From Pleomorphomonas koreensis DSM 23070 (GTDB taxonomy: Bacteria; Pseudomonadota; Alphaproteobacteria; Rhizobiales; Pleomorphomonadaceae), in NCBI RefSeq assembly GCF_000425185.1, contig NZ_AULH01000005.1, forward strand, positions 186,001-250,000: a DNA stretch of 64,000 bases. Reading direction: 5' to 3'. Each line of letters begins with the position of its first letter. Position 1 is the first letter of the stretch. The position numbers and the translations under genes are program-made. Shown here in pieces: positions 52,627 to 60,905 of this stretch. The notes below the pieces were generated by a model. The model had not been told where the DNA came from, made no database searches, and saw only the letters and a program-made list of their open reading frames with translations.

Positions 52627-54422
52627 GCTTTGAGGCCATAGAGGCTGCGTAGGGCCTTTTCGATGACCGCACGCGGAGAGTCCTTCGCGACAAGTCGCTC
52701 GATTTGCGTCATGGCCGAGGCAGGCGGCAGCGGAATGGCCTCCAATTCAAACGCCGACACGGCGACGCTCCCGCTGATGCAACGGAACATCTGATCGACC
52801 ACGTCGCTGTTGAGCACGGCGGCAACGGTCGCGGGGGAGACTTTCGGCTTTCCGATCGCGCGCACCATGTTCAGGTGGTTTTCGACGATGACGCCACCAT
52901 GCGTGTCGATGAAGGTCTGCGGCAATTCGGCAGCTATCAGGCGGCGCAATTGCTCCTTGGCAGTCGTGCGCTGCACCAGGACGCACCCTTTCTCTACCAC
53001 AAGCCATTCGTCGCCGGCTTCCGTCTTGAAGTAGGGTGCGTGGTTCTTCTTCTGTGCTCGGAATTCAAAGCGCCCATCAGCCGTTACCGCCTCCGCCCAA
53101 ATCAGTGGGTGCAGTCCGTGCGCCGCGCGGGTGCGCATCCGAGGCTTGAACCTGTTCCACACAAGCGGCCCAGTCGAAACGCCATATCCCCAATCCGACA
53201 AGCGGGCGGCCATGCCTTCGGCCGACTTGATCAACCCGACATGGCCCGGCTCGCGGGGCGCGAGCCACGGTGCGCTGGCGTCGAGCGGCAGGCCAACTTT
53301 GCCGTTCTTAGTTAGACGCGCCTCGCGCTCGTTATCGACATTGAGATAATGCACTTGGAAACGATCCCGCTTTCCGCCCTTGCGATAGAGCGCAAGTAGG
53401 GTTTCCTGCAGGACATCCTCGAAGACGCCACGGCGGGCATGGACAAAATCAATCGCGATGGGTGGAGCCTGGTCCGCGAGAAGCTGGCGCAAAGCAGTGT
53501 AATACTGCCCACCTAGAACGCTCGTGGGCGTGAGGTAGGCAATGACGCCGCCCGGTCGTGTCCATCTCAGCGCAACGTCAGTGAACACGCCATAGAGGTT
53601 GGCATGGCCGTACAGACTGCGTGCATAGCGGGCGCGTTGTGCAGCCGAGAGGGTCACGCGCCCGTAAGGTGGATTGCCGATCACCAGGTCATATTGCGCC
53701 ACGGGCGTCTCTTCGAGCGTGTCACAGACTTTCACGAAGACTGGTGTAGTGCGGCCGCTCGCCATACTGAGATCGGATAGGAAGATTTCGAGCGCGGCCT
53801 GTGAGAGGGACGCCGCATGCGGATCAAGCTCGAGGCCCGAAAGACGGGTGCCTAGCTGGGCAAGGACAAAAGCCGGCTCGCTGCCTTCAAGTGCTAGGCG
53901 CATGCGCGCGGCGACTTCCAAAAGGAAGGCGCCACCGCCGCTCGCCGGGTCGAGCACTCGCGCAGTTGACCAGTCAACGCCCCCTTCATCGGCGAGATCG
54001 AGCAGGCGTTGGGTTAACGCCGGAGGCGTGTAAAATGCGCCGAGGGCGCTGCGCTCCCTCCCTGGCAATAAGGTCGTGTAGAGGCTGGTCAAGAAGTGGC
54101 CGCCTTCCAAGATGGGCAGTATCGACGCCTCACGCCCAATAGATGTGGCGAGCTGGCGCGCGGTCGCATCGAGCTTTCCGCGGACAGTCACAAAGGGTGA
54201 GCTGAGGGTCAGCCGAGGAGCCACACACGCGGCAAATGCCTCTATTGCCGCCCTTGCGAAAAGGGCGGCTTGGCTGGTGCGGCGTGTCTCCGGAATCGTT
54301 TCTGCCCAAGCCCTTGCCATGACGCGGGCGCGCGCCAATTCGACGCGCTTGAAGTCTATGGCAACGGCCGCGTCGGCTGTCGCTGGGCTTTCCAAGCGTG
54401 CGGTCGATCTAGAACTTGTCAT
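52623..54422 (-). CDS. Adenine-specific DNA methyltransferase (type II, N6-adenine)
   Basis: 599 residues. 'GAFYTPP' (128-134), SAM motif I 'DPASGGGAFL' (158-167) and catalytic motif IV 'NPPYG' (250-254), the gamma-type order of N6-adenine methyltransferases. The C-terminal half is the target-recognition region. It modifies the same sites as the adjoining BsuBI/PstI-type nuclease and protects the host DNA. Its start overlaps the HigA-like gene by 14 bases, so regulator, methylase and nuclease form one operon. Confidence 0.88.
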   Translation of the reverse strand: MTSSRSTARLESPATADAAVAIDFKRVELARARVMARAWAETIPETRRTSQAALFARAAIEAFAACVAPRLTLSSPFVTVRGKLDATARQLATSIGREASILPILEGGHFLTSLYTTLLPGRERSALGAFYTPPALTQRLLDLADEGGVDWSTARVLDPASGGGAFLLEVAARMRLALEGSEPAFVLAQLGTRLSGLELDPHAASLSQAALEIFLSDLSMASGRTTPVFVKVCDTLEETPVAQYDLVIGNPPYGRVTLSAAQRARYARSLYGHANLYGVFTDVALRWTRPGGVIAYLTPTSVLGGQYYTALRQLLADQAPPIAIDFVHARRGVFEDVLQETLLALYRKGGKRDRFQVHYLNVDNEREARLTKNGKVGLPLDASAPWLAPREPGHVGLIKSAEGMAARLSDWGYGVSTGPLVWNRFKPRMRTRAAHGLHPLIWAEAVTADGRFEFRAQKKNHAPYFKTEAGDEWLVVEKGCVLVQRTTAKEQLRRLIAAELPQTFIDTHGGVIVENHLNMVRAIGKPKVSPATVAAVLNSDVVDQMFRCISGSVAVSAFELEAIPLPPASAMTQIERLVAKDSPRAVIEKALRSLYGLKA

Positions 54423-54747
54423 CTCTTACCCCATCCCGCGCCTTAGCCGCCTTCGGCTTGTAAGGCGCTACCTTGATTTCGCCCGCCCGCTTACGGACTT
54501 CCGCGATGTCAAAGCTGGTCTGCATCTCCATCAACTGTTCGATAGACACGCCAAAGGCTTTCTCTATGCGAACCGCCATTTGGGGCGTCAAATCCGAACG
54601 GCCGTTAAGCAGGGCCGAGAGCGCCGGCCGGGTCACGCCTAGTACCTGTGCGGCATCCGTCACCGATAGACCGTTGGCCTCGACAATTTCGCTTTTGACG
54701 AACTCGCCAGGATGGCCAGGCTCTGTTGTCCGGACTGCAGCTCGCAT
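54409..54747 (-). CDS. HigA/XRE-type HTH protein, probable controller of the R-M operon
   Basis: 112 residues. HTH 'LSVTDAAQVLGVTRPALSALLNGRSDLTPQMAVRIEKAFGVSIEQLMEMQ' (27-76), the HigA antitoxin subtype, with N-terminal 'HPGEFVKSEIVEANG'. No HigB toxin gene adjoins it; instead it is the first gene of the methyltransferase-endonuclease operon, so it probably acts as a C-protein-like controller that delays nuclease expression. ATG at 54747. The remainder of a lost HigBA pair is an alternative reading. Confidence 0.85.
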   Translation of the reverse strand: MRAAVRTTEPGHPGEFVKSEIVEANGLSVTDAAQVLGVTRPALSALLNGRSDLTPQMAVRIEKAFGVSIEQLMEMQTSFDIAEVRKRAGEIKVAPYKPKAAKARDGVRDDKF

Positions 54748-55251
54748 GTGGCCGCCTCCCTACCTTTGCGACTTTATGGACTGTGCCCTGTAAAGAGTCG
54801 CTTTACAAGTCCTTTGTTCCATTTTTGTTCGCAAGAGGAATGCAGCCGAAATTGCGCTATCAGAAGGTACGCGGCCTAGCCCGCGGTTGATATTGCCCAC
54901 GACGCTGGCGTTCCCAAGACCCTGATCAGTCCGCCCTCGTTCACCAACGGGCATATATCGCGGATCTAGAACAGGTGCATGAAGTGATGGCGCAAGCTAG
55001 ACGCCCCGGGAGCTGGATGGTGAACGCTACGCAGGACACATTCTATGGTGGACATACCGGATTCCGGTCGGCATCTCGGACCTGTTGAGGTCTGTCACAT
55101 GGGTATGCCGACGGCTCTTGAACAGCCAATCCACTGAACTAAATCTTAAATCGCCGGCCGCTCATTTCGGGGTCGGAAAGCCGAGCCGATGCAACAGCGT
55201 CCAACGGCAGAACAACTTGTATCCATGTTGCTTCACAAGGAGGATGTGGCT
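54748..55251. other. Gene-free region between the R-M operon and the hsp20 gene
   Basis: About 500 bp with divergent promoters: to the left for the HigA-like gene, to the right for hsp20. A CTTGAA (55110-55115 area) could be a heat-shock -35 element, but I see no matching -10. The ROSE-like leader hairpin sits at its right end. Nothing else is supported. Confidence 0.55.
55224..55246 (+). promoter_or_regulatory. ROSE-like RNA thermometer hairpin over the hsp20 ribosome site
   Basis: TTGCT at 55228-55232 faces the Shine-Dalgarno AGGAG at 55238-55242. The pairing is U-G, U-A, G opposite G, C-G, U-A, exactly the arrangement of the conserved ROSE element, closed by a U-A pair and a CAC loop. The stem continues outward with C24-G46, A25-T45 and T26-A44 (last two digits of 552xx). 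Heat melting would free the ribosome site of the hsp20 gene at 55252. Confidence 0.75.
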
Positions 55252-55728
55252 ATGAGAACCACTTTCGACTTTACTCCCCTGTTCCGGTCGAGCATCGGCT
55301 TCGACCGAATATTGAGCGCGCTCGAAGCTGCGAGCCGCGTCGAGACCATCGACAACTGGCCTCCTTATGACATAGCCAAGACCGGCGAGGACGACTACCG
55401 CATCACCATGGCGGTGGCCGGTTTCGCGCAGGACGAACTGACCATCACCCAGGAGCAGAACATGCTCGTGGTGTCCGGTCAGAAGGCTGGCGAGGATAAC
55501 AGCCAGTATCTGCATCGCGGAATTGCCGCCCGCACATTCCAGCGCCGCTTTGAACTGGCCGACCACGTGAAGGTCGTGGGCGCCAGCCTGGTCAATGGTC
55601 TGCTGACGATTGATCTCAAGCGCGAGGTTCCCGAAGAGATGAAGCCGCGCAAGATCCAGATTGCGGCCGGCGAGGCGCTGCCCAAGGTTGGGACCAGGCA
55701 GATCGAGGCCGACAAGCAGGCCGCCTGA
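55252..55728 (+). CDS. Small heat-shock protein Hsp20, IbpA-like (class A)
   Basis: 158 residues from ATG 55252, with AAGGAGG upstream. Alpha-crystallin domain from 'YPPYDIAKTGEDDYRITMAVAGFAQDELTIT' (the start 'WPPYDI') to 'ASLVNGLLTIDLKREVPE', and the C-terminal IxI-like tail is not clear. The N-terminus 'MRTTFDFTPLFRSSIGFDRIL' is typical of rhizobial class A small heat-shock proteins, which are ROSE-controlled. It is an ATP-independent holdase in the cytoplasm. A second, different Hsp20 follows after 96 bases. Confidence 0.92.
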   Translation: MRTTFDFTPLFRSSIGFDRILSALEAASRVETIDNWPPYDIAKTGEDDYRITMAVAGFAQDELTITQEQNMLVVSGQKAGEDNSQYLHRGIAARTFQRRFELADHVKVVGASLVNGLLTIDLKREVPEEMKPRKIQIAAGEALPKVGTRQIEADKQAA

Positions 55729-55824
55729 GGTAGCTCTCCCAGCGTAATTTGCGCAAGGCGCCGGGCACTTCCCGGCGCCGACGGGAAAGCATTGTCAGTC
55801 GAACGAACAGAAAGGAGAAGAATA

Positions 55825-56334
55825 ATGAGTGTCCGTGATCTGATCCCCTGGGGCCGCAGCAACGGCAATCAGGTTCCCAGTATCTTGCGCGAGGGCGAAC
55901 GTGATCCGTTTCTCTCGTTGCATCGCGAGGTGAACAGGCTGTTCGACGACGTCTTCCGCGGCTTCGGGCCGAACCTACCCTCTCTCGTTAGCGCGTCCGC
56001 CTTCAGCGGCGGTTGGCCGAGCGTGGAGATCTCCGACGGCGAGAAGGAGATCAAAGTGACCGCCGAAGTGCCCGGCTTGGAAGAGAAGGACATCGAAGTC
56101 CTGCTCCACGATGGCGTGCTGACGTTGAAGGGCGAGAAGCGCTCCGAAACGGAGGACAAAGACAGGCATTTCACCGAGCGTTTCTATGGCCGCTTCGAGC
56201 GTCGTATCCCGCTCGGCTACGAGGTCAAGGACGACCAAGTCGACGCGCGGTTCAAAAACGGCGTGCTGACCGTGACCTTGCCCAAGAGCGAAGAGGCGCA
56301 GTCGCAGGTCAAGCGCATCGCCATCAAGAGTTGA
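55825..56334 (+). CDS. Small heat-shock protein Hsp20 (HspC/class C-like)
   Basis: 169 residues, AAAGGAG before the ATG. 'DPFLSLHREVNRLFDDVFRGF' N-terminus, alpha-crystallin domain 'WPSVEISDGEKEIKVTAEVPGLEEKDIEVLLHDGVLTLKGEKR' to 'ARFKNGVLTVTLPKSEE', and the C-terminal 'RIAIKS' IxI motif. It differs from the first Hsp20 in class; a pair of classes can co-assemble or act on different clients. Stress-tolerance cargo of this type is common on mobile islands. Confidence 0.93.
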   Translation: MSVRDLIPWGRSNGNQVPSILREGERDPFLSLHREVNRLFDDVFRGFGPNLPSLVSASAFSGGWPSVEISDGEKEIKVTAEVPGLEEKDIEVLLHDGVLTLKGEKRSETEDKDRHFTERFYGRFERRIPLGYEVKDDQVDARFKNGVLTVTLPKSEEAQSQVKRIAIKS

Positions 56335-56405
56335 CGCATGGCAGGCGCCGGCGGCGGGCCATCTGGCCGCCGTCGGCTGCATCGCCAGAGAGGGAGGGAT
56401 GAACA

Positions 56406-56975
56406 ATGGAGATGACGAGACAGATCAGCAGATCAACTGGAAATTCAATTTCGCAAGCGTGGCCGTCGAACGACAACCGGCACAAGCCCCTTTCGATGGG
56501 GCGCTCAGTATTCCCGGATGACGCGGTTGCGCGCATCTACAAGCCGTCCCGCGCGGTGACGACCTCCGGCAAGGCCCGCACGAAGGGCTGGCGGCTGATC
56601 TTCGAGCGGCGCACAGCGCCCTTCATTGAACCGCTGATGGGCTATACCGGCGGCGACGATACGCTGACCCAGGTCGAGCTAGCCTTCCCGACACCGGAAT
56701 CGGCCATCCGCTACGCCGAGCGGCAGGGGCTTACTTATATTGTCCAAAGGCCGACCGGGCAAATCGGCAACGCCAGCAGTCGCCGCGTCAATGAAAAGCC
56801 TCCGCGAGTGGAGAGGTCGAAGCACTCGTTCTCAGACGCGACGCTGGATCGACTAGGGCTGGCTGCCCTTCAGGAAAGATACGGGCACGTCCTCGACGAC
56901 GCAGCGAATCGAAACGACCGGTCCGGTCCGGAGAGTTGGCCATCGCCATGGGCGTGGTCGGCGATCCTACGCTAA
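56406..56975 (+). CDS. Second NDUFS4-like (ETC complex I subunit) protein with N- and C-terminal extensions
   Basis: 189 residues. The core 'ARIYKPSRAVTTSGKARTKGW', 'IEPLMGYTGGDDTLTQVELAFPTPESAIRYAERQGL' aligns with the core gene at 9042-9347, but there is an extra 40-residue N-terminus and a 70-residue C-terminus with 'SFSDATLDRLGLAALQERYG'. The C-terminal YSDNFKF-like motif is degraded, so it may have a role other than complex I assembly. It follows the two hsp20 genes on the same strand with 71 bases between. Accessory-element paralogue. Confidence 0.75.
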   Translation: MEMTRQISRSTGNSISQAWPSNDNRHKPLSMGRSVFPDDAVARIYKPSRAVTTSGKARTKGWRLIFERRTAPFIEPLMGYTGGDDTLTQVELAFPTPESAIRYAERQGLTYIVQRPTGQIGNASSRRVNEKPPRVERSKHSFSDATLDRLGLAALQERYGHVLDDAANRNDRSGPESWPSPWAWSAILR

Positions 56976-57166
56976 CGGTGGAAGCCAAACGGTCGATCCT
57001 GATGAACTGGGCTTGGACCGAATACCTGATCGACCAGGCAACCAATGAAGGGATGCCTGAGAACAACCGGCCGTCGCGCCTCGACGAGGTCGAGCAGGCG
57101 CTGCTGGCGCTCGAACGCGAGCTTGCGGCCGACCGGGGTAATTCAGGCACGCGAAAGGCGGCATGA
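56948..57166 (+). CDS. Small helical protein downstream of the NDUFS4-like paralogue, unknown
   Basis: 72 residues from ATG 56948 (or a TTG at 56936 nearer to GGAGAG), overlapping the preceding gene by 28 bases. 'LTVEAKRSILMNWAWTEYLIDQATNEGMPENNRPSRLDEVEQALLALERE' is helical and charged, and I know similar small proteins near stress genes but no function. Probably translationally coupled. Confidence 0.6.
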   Translation: MGVVGDPTLTVEAKRSILMNWAWTEYLIDQATNEGMPENNRPSRLDEVEQALLALERELAADRGNSGTRKAA

Positions 57167-57669
57167 GGTGCAGCGATTGACCCACGTGTCGTTTTCGATT
57201 GCCAGAAGGTTCTGCCGGGCCGGTTCGCGCTGACGCTTGCCGTCCCCGCAGAAATGGCACCATCTGGCCACTCTCTTGATTTGTCCAACGACGCGAGAGC
57301 CGTTCCGCTCTCGGCCAGCCAATCACGGCGTCCGCCGCGTCCTGGCCATCAAAGGAGCGGCGAGCCCAACGTACACTCTCCTCCCAAGCCATATCGCCGG
57401 AGACGGGACAGAAAGACGGATATGAATCGGGGCATCCAACGCTCAACAGGTTATCGTCTCTTACATGCAAGTCTTTAGGTCGCAGCTTGTGGGCCAATGG
57501 CAGCTAAAGCGGTTGCTGCCCGTCATCGGCGCCGGCCTGGGTTTATCGTTGAGAGCGTCCGCGTATAAAATTTGACTATATAGCCTGAAGGTTATCCCTC
57601 TCGAATTCCTATGCAGTGACACCCTAGAAATGGCTGCGCACTGGAGCGCCGAGAGAGCGCTCATCGGAA
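57167..57669. other. Gene-poor region
   Basis: About 500 bp without a convincing gene. Frames on both strands here lack ribosome sites and family resemblance, and could be remnants. AT-rich near 57560-57610, where a promoter for the following small genes could lie (TTGACT at about 57572). Confidence 0.5.
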
Positions 57670-57831
57670 ATGGCTGGGAATGATTGGGGCAGGAAGAATC
57701 AGAACGAGGCGCCGCGCCCTCAGAACGAGCCAGGTGGGGGTGGGCTTGGCTTGTTGCTTGTCCTTGCAATTACGGCGATCGGCGTCGGGTATGTTGGCTA
57801 CCGGCTGACTCTCGTCTTCGGCCTGATCTAA
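57670..57831 (+). CDS. Tiny single-span membrane protein, unknown
   Basis: 53 residues: a polar, asparagine and proline-rich N-terminus ('NDWGRKNQNEAPRPQNEPGGGG') and one hydrophobic span (26-52, ending 'LTLVFGLI'). No strong ribosome site is visible. The composition looks like a real membrane microprotein, but it has no recognised family. Confidence 0.45.
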   Translation: MAGNDWGRKNQNEAPRPQNEPGGGGLGLLLVLAITAIGVGYVGYRLTLVFGLI

Positions 57832-57850
57832 ATAACGATCCTAGCGTGTT

Positions 57851-58123
57851 ATGCGGTTAGACGAGCAGTCGCGAGAGCACGTTGGACGCTATTGCATCAA
57901 GCTGGTCGTCGCTGCGGCAATCGCTTACATTCTGAAGAGCGAAAATTTCCTTGCAACCTTTGCGTTGTGGACCGGCATATACGGCGTAATGGCCGTCGCT
58001 TACGCAGTTCATCGCGGCGAACGACTCGGCAAGACCAGCTTCACCTATTGGGATGAAGCTCTATGGTTGGCGGCGACGGCGTTAGGTCTCTACATTTTCA
58101 GTGGTCATCAACTGGCCGTTTGA
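57851..58123 (+). CDS. Small membrane protein with two or three spans, unknown
   Basis: 90 residues with hydrophobic spans at about 13-27, 33-52 and 68-84 and short charged loops ('VHRGERLGKTSFTYWDEALW'). Follows the tiny membrane protein by 19 bases on the same strand and converges with the MhpD-like gene. No family recognised. Confidence 0.55.
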   Translation: MRLDEQSREHVGRYCIKLVVAAAIAYILKSENFLATFALWTGIYGVMAVAYAVHRGERLGKTSFTYWDEALWLAATALGLYIFSGHQLAV

Positions 58124-58141
58124 TCGGCTAAATCTGTTGGC

Positions 58142-58966
58142 TCAAAGAAAGCTTGCGGCTGCGTCGCCTACGCCTGACAACTCAACCTTCAGTTCCTGAC
58201 CAGGAAGGATTTGCAGCAGCATCGGGATGATCGATCCGGTTGCTACGATATCGCCGGCACTGAGATAATTGCTTCTAGCGATCAGGTCATTCACGAGCCA
58301 GAGCGCAGAGTTGATCGGATCAACCAGCCCCTCTCCCGATGCCGACTGAAACACCGGAACGTTGTTGATCGACGCTCGCATGTCGATCCTGTCCATGGCG
58401 TCCAGGCCTGTTGGCTCATGATATCTGTCGACGATCGTCGAAACATGGAACGCATAGTCCGCGATGGCGGCCAGGTGTGGTTGCCCAGTCAGGTGACCAC
58501 GTCGCCCGACAAGACCGATAGCCGGTTGGTAGCTCAGGATCGCCTTGCAAAATTGATCGCGAGTGATGGGCCAATGGTCCGCCCCCAAGGGACCTCCTAT
58601 CGTAAAGACGATTTCGCATTGTGCCCCGATGAAACCTTGGGGAAGCCGGAACGGCCCGTGGGAGTCTTGAAGCACTGTTCCCACAGGAATCGGGCAGTAG
58701 ATCGGACTAGCAAGGCCAAGCGAGCCGCGAATGGCCGGGCAAGTCCCTATGAGGGCGTAGCCTACCGCGTCATTGGCGAAGGCTGAGATTGCTGCTGACT
58801 GCACCGCCCAAGCATCGTCTTCGCTTCGAAGCAGATCGAAAGGGATGTCTGAGGTTAGTCCCTGCCGACGGTTTCGGCAAAGCAAGTTAGCGAGATAATC
58901 GAGATTCTGGTCAATCATAGAAGCACACTCCCGCGCGAGAGAGGGCGCAAAGTCGTGCTCAGTCAA
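58142..58966 (-). CDS. 2-keto-4-pentenoate hydratase-like protein (MhpD / FAH family)
   Basis: 274 residues from a TTG at 58966; an ATG at 58918 is the alternative, and neither has a clear ribosome site. 'AWAVQSAAISAF', 'QGFIGAQCEIVFTIGGPL' (metal-binding Glu) and 'LSAGDIVATGSI' match MhpD/DmpE hydratases and DmpH decarboxylases. These act in meta-cleavage pathways, adding water to 2-oxopent-4-enoate. No other aromatic-pathway gene is near, so it may act on a different oxo acid. Confidence 0.78.
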   Translation of the reverse strand: MTEHDFAPSLARECASMIDQNLDYLANLLCRNRRQGLTSDIPFDLLRSEDDAWAVQSAAISAFANDAVGYALIGTCPAIRGSLGLASPIYCPIPVGTVLQDSHGPFRLPQGFIGAQCEIVFTIGGPLGADHWPITRDQFCKAILSYQPAIGLVGRRGHLTGQPHLAAIADYAFHVSTIVDRYHEPTGLDAMDRIDMRASINNVPVFQSASGEGLVDPINSALWLVNDLIARSNYLSAGDIVATGSIIPMLLQILPGQELKVELSGVGDAAASFL

Positions 58967-58998
58967 ATAAAAATCCGGCTATATGAGTGCGTATATTT

Positions 58999-59028
58999 TT
59001 GTCGGAGCTTTTCTTATGAAAATACTAT
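58999..59028 (+). promoter_or_regulatory. Promoter-like sequence upstream of the porin gene
   Basis: TTGTCG (58999-59004), 18-base spacer, TACTAT (59023-59028). The 13-mer ATGAAAATACTAT at 59016-59028 recurs exactly at 62519-62531 in front of another gene of this region. Confidence 0.5.
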
Positions 59029-59111
59029 CGCAGCGCGGCTGAGCTCCCGTCGAAATAATATGCGGCTCTATCTAGCTTGATGATCCCGCCAAACCGGAAG
59101 GATCTGAAGGC

Positions 59112-60383
59112 ATGAAGCCGCTTAAACCGTCCCTCCCGCCCGCCTTCCCAGGAGCCTGGGAGGGCGCTCGTTCACCGAGATCGGGTTCAGGACACCGGCG
59201 GGTGCTTTCCCGGAGCGCGGTCGGCGCGGTCGCGATCATGGCCGGTTCGATGATGGGTCTTGGCCAAGCAGCGGCGGAACCCCTGAGCGCGCCGAGTTTT
59301 GGTGGTCCTCTGCGCCCTAACCCCCATCCGATGAGTACGGATGCAGGCATGTTTGGTCGTCTTCATATCACCGGCCAGCTCACAGGCATCGGCAATGCGC
59401 AGACGAACGGCATTCCGGGCGTCGATCCCCAGACGAGGGATCCCCTCGTCGATGTCGGCAATGCCCAAATACAGGTGCAGACGACCGGGGCGCCTTTGAC
59501 GTTCTTCGTCCAGGGCGGCGTCTACTCACTGCCCGCGTTGGGCTCGGCCTACACCCGCGCAACCGACGTGACCGACCAGTTATACGGGCCCGTGCCGGTT
59601 GCTTATGGCAAGCTCGAGCTGTCGCCGAACTTCTCGATTCAGGCCGGTTTGCTGCCGACGTTGATCGGTGCGGAATCGACCTTCACGTTCCAGAATATGA
59701 ATATCGCGCGCGGACTGCTCTGGAACCAGGAGCCGGCCATTAGCCGCGGTGTTCAGGTGAACTATAGCAATGGACCGCTGAACGCCTCCGTGTCGGTCAA
59801 CGATGGTTTCTACTCAGGGAATTACAACTGGGTATCCGGTCTGTTGTCTTATGCGGCGACGCCGTCGAGCACGATCACGCTGGTCGCCGCAGGCAGTTTT
59901 GCAGAGTCCGGCAAGACCGGCGCGGCGACGCCTTTGGCGCAGAACAACAGCAGCATCTTCAATGTGATCTACACCTATGTCAACGGCCCGCTGACGCTCC
60001 AGCCCTACCTGCAATACACAACGGTCCGCTCGAACAGGGACATCGGGATTGATCGCTCGGCCGAAACATTCGGCGGCGCGCTGTTGGCTCGATATGCCAT
60101 CGATGAGAATTTCTCGATCGCTGGACGCGCCGAGTACATCGCTTCAAGCGGAGGAGATTGCGGCGTCGCCGCAGACTGCGCCCCCACTAATCTGTTCTAC
60201 GGGCCGAAAAGCAGGGCGTGGTCGCTGACGGTGACGCCGACCTACCAGCGCGGGATCTTCTTCGCGCGCACCGAGCTCTCGTACACCCGCATTGACCGGG
60301 TCACCGAAGGCTACGGCTTTGGGTCCAATTTCGACAAGCGCGACCAGGTTCGCGGGATGTTTGAAGCTGGGGTGCTTTTCTAG
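59112..60383 (+). CDS. Outer-membrane beta-barrel porin
   Basis: 423 residues. A long N-terminal signal region (residues 1-55, basic 'RSGSGHRRVLSR', hydrophobic 'AVGAVAIMAGSMMGLGQAAA', cleavage about 55) precedes alternating aromatic strands: 'FGRLHITGQLTGIGNAQTNG', 'PLTFFVQGGVYSLPALGSAYT', 'PNFSIQAGLLPTLIGAE', and the C-terminal 'RGMFEAGVLF' ending in the phenylalanine used for BAM insertion. It fits the outer-membrane porin type (BBP2/DUF1597-like) seen in other alpha- and beta-proteobacteria. Diverges from the MhpD-like gene. The substrate is unknown. Confidence 0.83.
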   Translation: MKPLKPSLPPAFPGAWEGARSPRSGSGHRRVLSRSAVGAVAIMAGSMMGLGQAAAEPLSAPSFGGPLRPNPHPMSTDAGMFGRLHITGQLTGIGNAQTNGIPGVDPQTRDPLVDVGNAQIQVQTTGAPLTFFVQGGVYSLPALGSAYTRATDVTDQLYGPVPVAYGKLELSPNFSIQAGLLPTLIGAESTFTFQNMNIARGLLWNQEPAISRGVQVNYSNGPLNASVSVNDGFYSGNYNWVSGLLSYAATPSSTITLVAAGSFAESGKTGAATPLAQNNSSIFNVIYTYVNGPLTLQPYLQYTTVRSNRDIGIDRSAETFGGALLARYAIDENFSIAGRAEYIASSGGDCGVAADCAPTNLFYGPKSRAWSLTVTPTYQRGIFFARTELSYTRIDRVTEGYGFGSNFDKRDQVRGMFEAGVLF

Positions 60384-60401
60384 GACGGGCGCGGGCGGAA
60401 A

Positions 60402-60422
60402 TGCGGAGCCGCCGGCTCCGCA
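60402..60422 (+). terminator. Hairpin after the porin gene
   Basis: Perfect 9-bp stem (60402-60410 with 60414-60422) with a 3-base loop, 18 bases after the stop. No T-run, so termination is uncertain. Confidence 0.5.
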
Positions 60423-60447
60423 GATGCTCTGCGGACTTAGGTGAAAC

Positions 60448-60759
60448 ATGGGTTTAGAACGGATCATATCGAAATTGGAGGCTCCTCAGGCCACAGCGAC
60501 TGTGTATCCGGTCCTGCCCGTTCTCTGGGTCTATCGGAACTATGATGATCACTGGACTGTGCATCTTGAAGGTGAAGACTCCGAGTGGTGCCACCCCACG
60601 CGCAATGATGCGGTCGGTGCCGCGAGGCTGATAGGCGAGAGTTACGGCTGCTATCGTCTCTTTCTGCAACTGTCAGACGGCCGCTTCTGCCTGGAGATGA
60701 TGAACCTTAGTCGACGGCGCGAACCGCGCCAGGTTGACCCAAGTGAGGGCGAAAATTGA
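60448..60759 (+). CDS. Small protein with DUF2188-like core, unknown
   Basis: 103 residues. 'VLWVYRNYDDHWTVHLEGEDSEWCHPTRNDAVGAARLIGESYGCYRLFLQL' resembles the short beta-beta-alpha domain of DUF2188-type proteins. Starts a run of five genes in which each overlaps the next. Soluble, cytoplasmic, function unknown. Confidence 0.65.
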   Translation: MGLERIISKLEAPQATATVYPVLPVLWVYRNYDDHWTVHLEGEDSEWCHPTRNDAVGAARLIGESYGCYRLFLQLSDGRFCLEMMNLSRRREPRQVDPSEGEN

Positions 60760-60905
60760 GCCAGGCTGTACCAAGCAAGCGCCAAGTCTCCCGACACCTC
60801 ATCCGCTGCGGCGTGGAGATCATCGTTCTGGTGGTGATCGCCGGTTGCGCTGTTCTTGCTGCCGCAGGCCCCAGCATCTATCTGGTGCTCAGCAATGGCG
60901 GTTGA
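60756..60905 (+). CDS. 49-residue single-span membrane protein (TTG start)
   Basis: The TTG at 60756 overlaps the preceding TGA (TTGA). The product has a basic N-terminus ('PSKRQVSRHLIRCG') and one hydrophobic span (19-44, 'VEIIVLVVIAGCAVLAAAG'). It is supported by the overlap pattern on both sides rather than by homology. Confidence 0.5.
   Translation: MSQAVPSKRQVSRHLIRCGVEIIVLVVIAGCAVLAAAGPSIYLVLSNGG

Noticed and set aside
54409-54747. HigA as half of a toxin-antitoxin pair
   Set aside because: No HigB-like gene on either side; the gene overlaps the methyltransferase instead, so a controller role is preferred.
57237-57425. Small open frame in the gene-poor stretch
   Set aside because: No ribosome site, no recognisable sequence, and composition unlike its neighbours.
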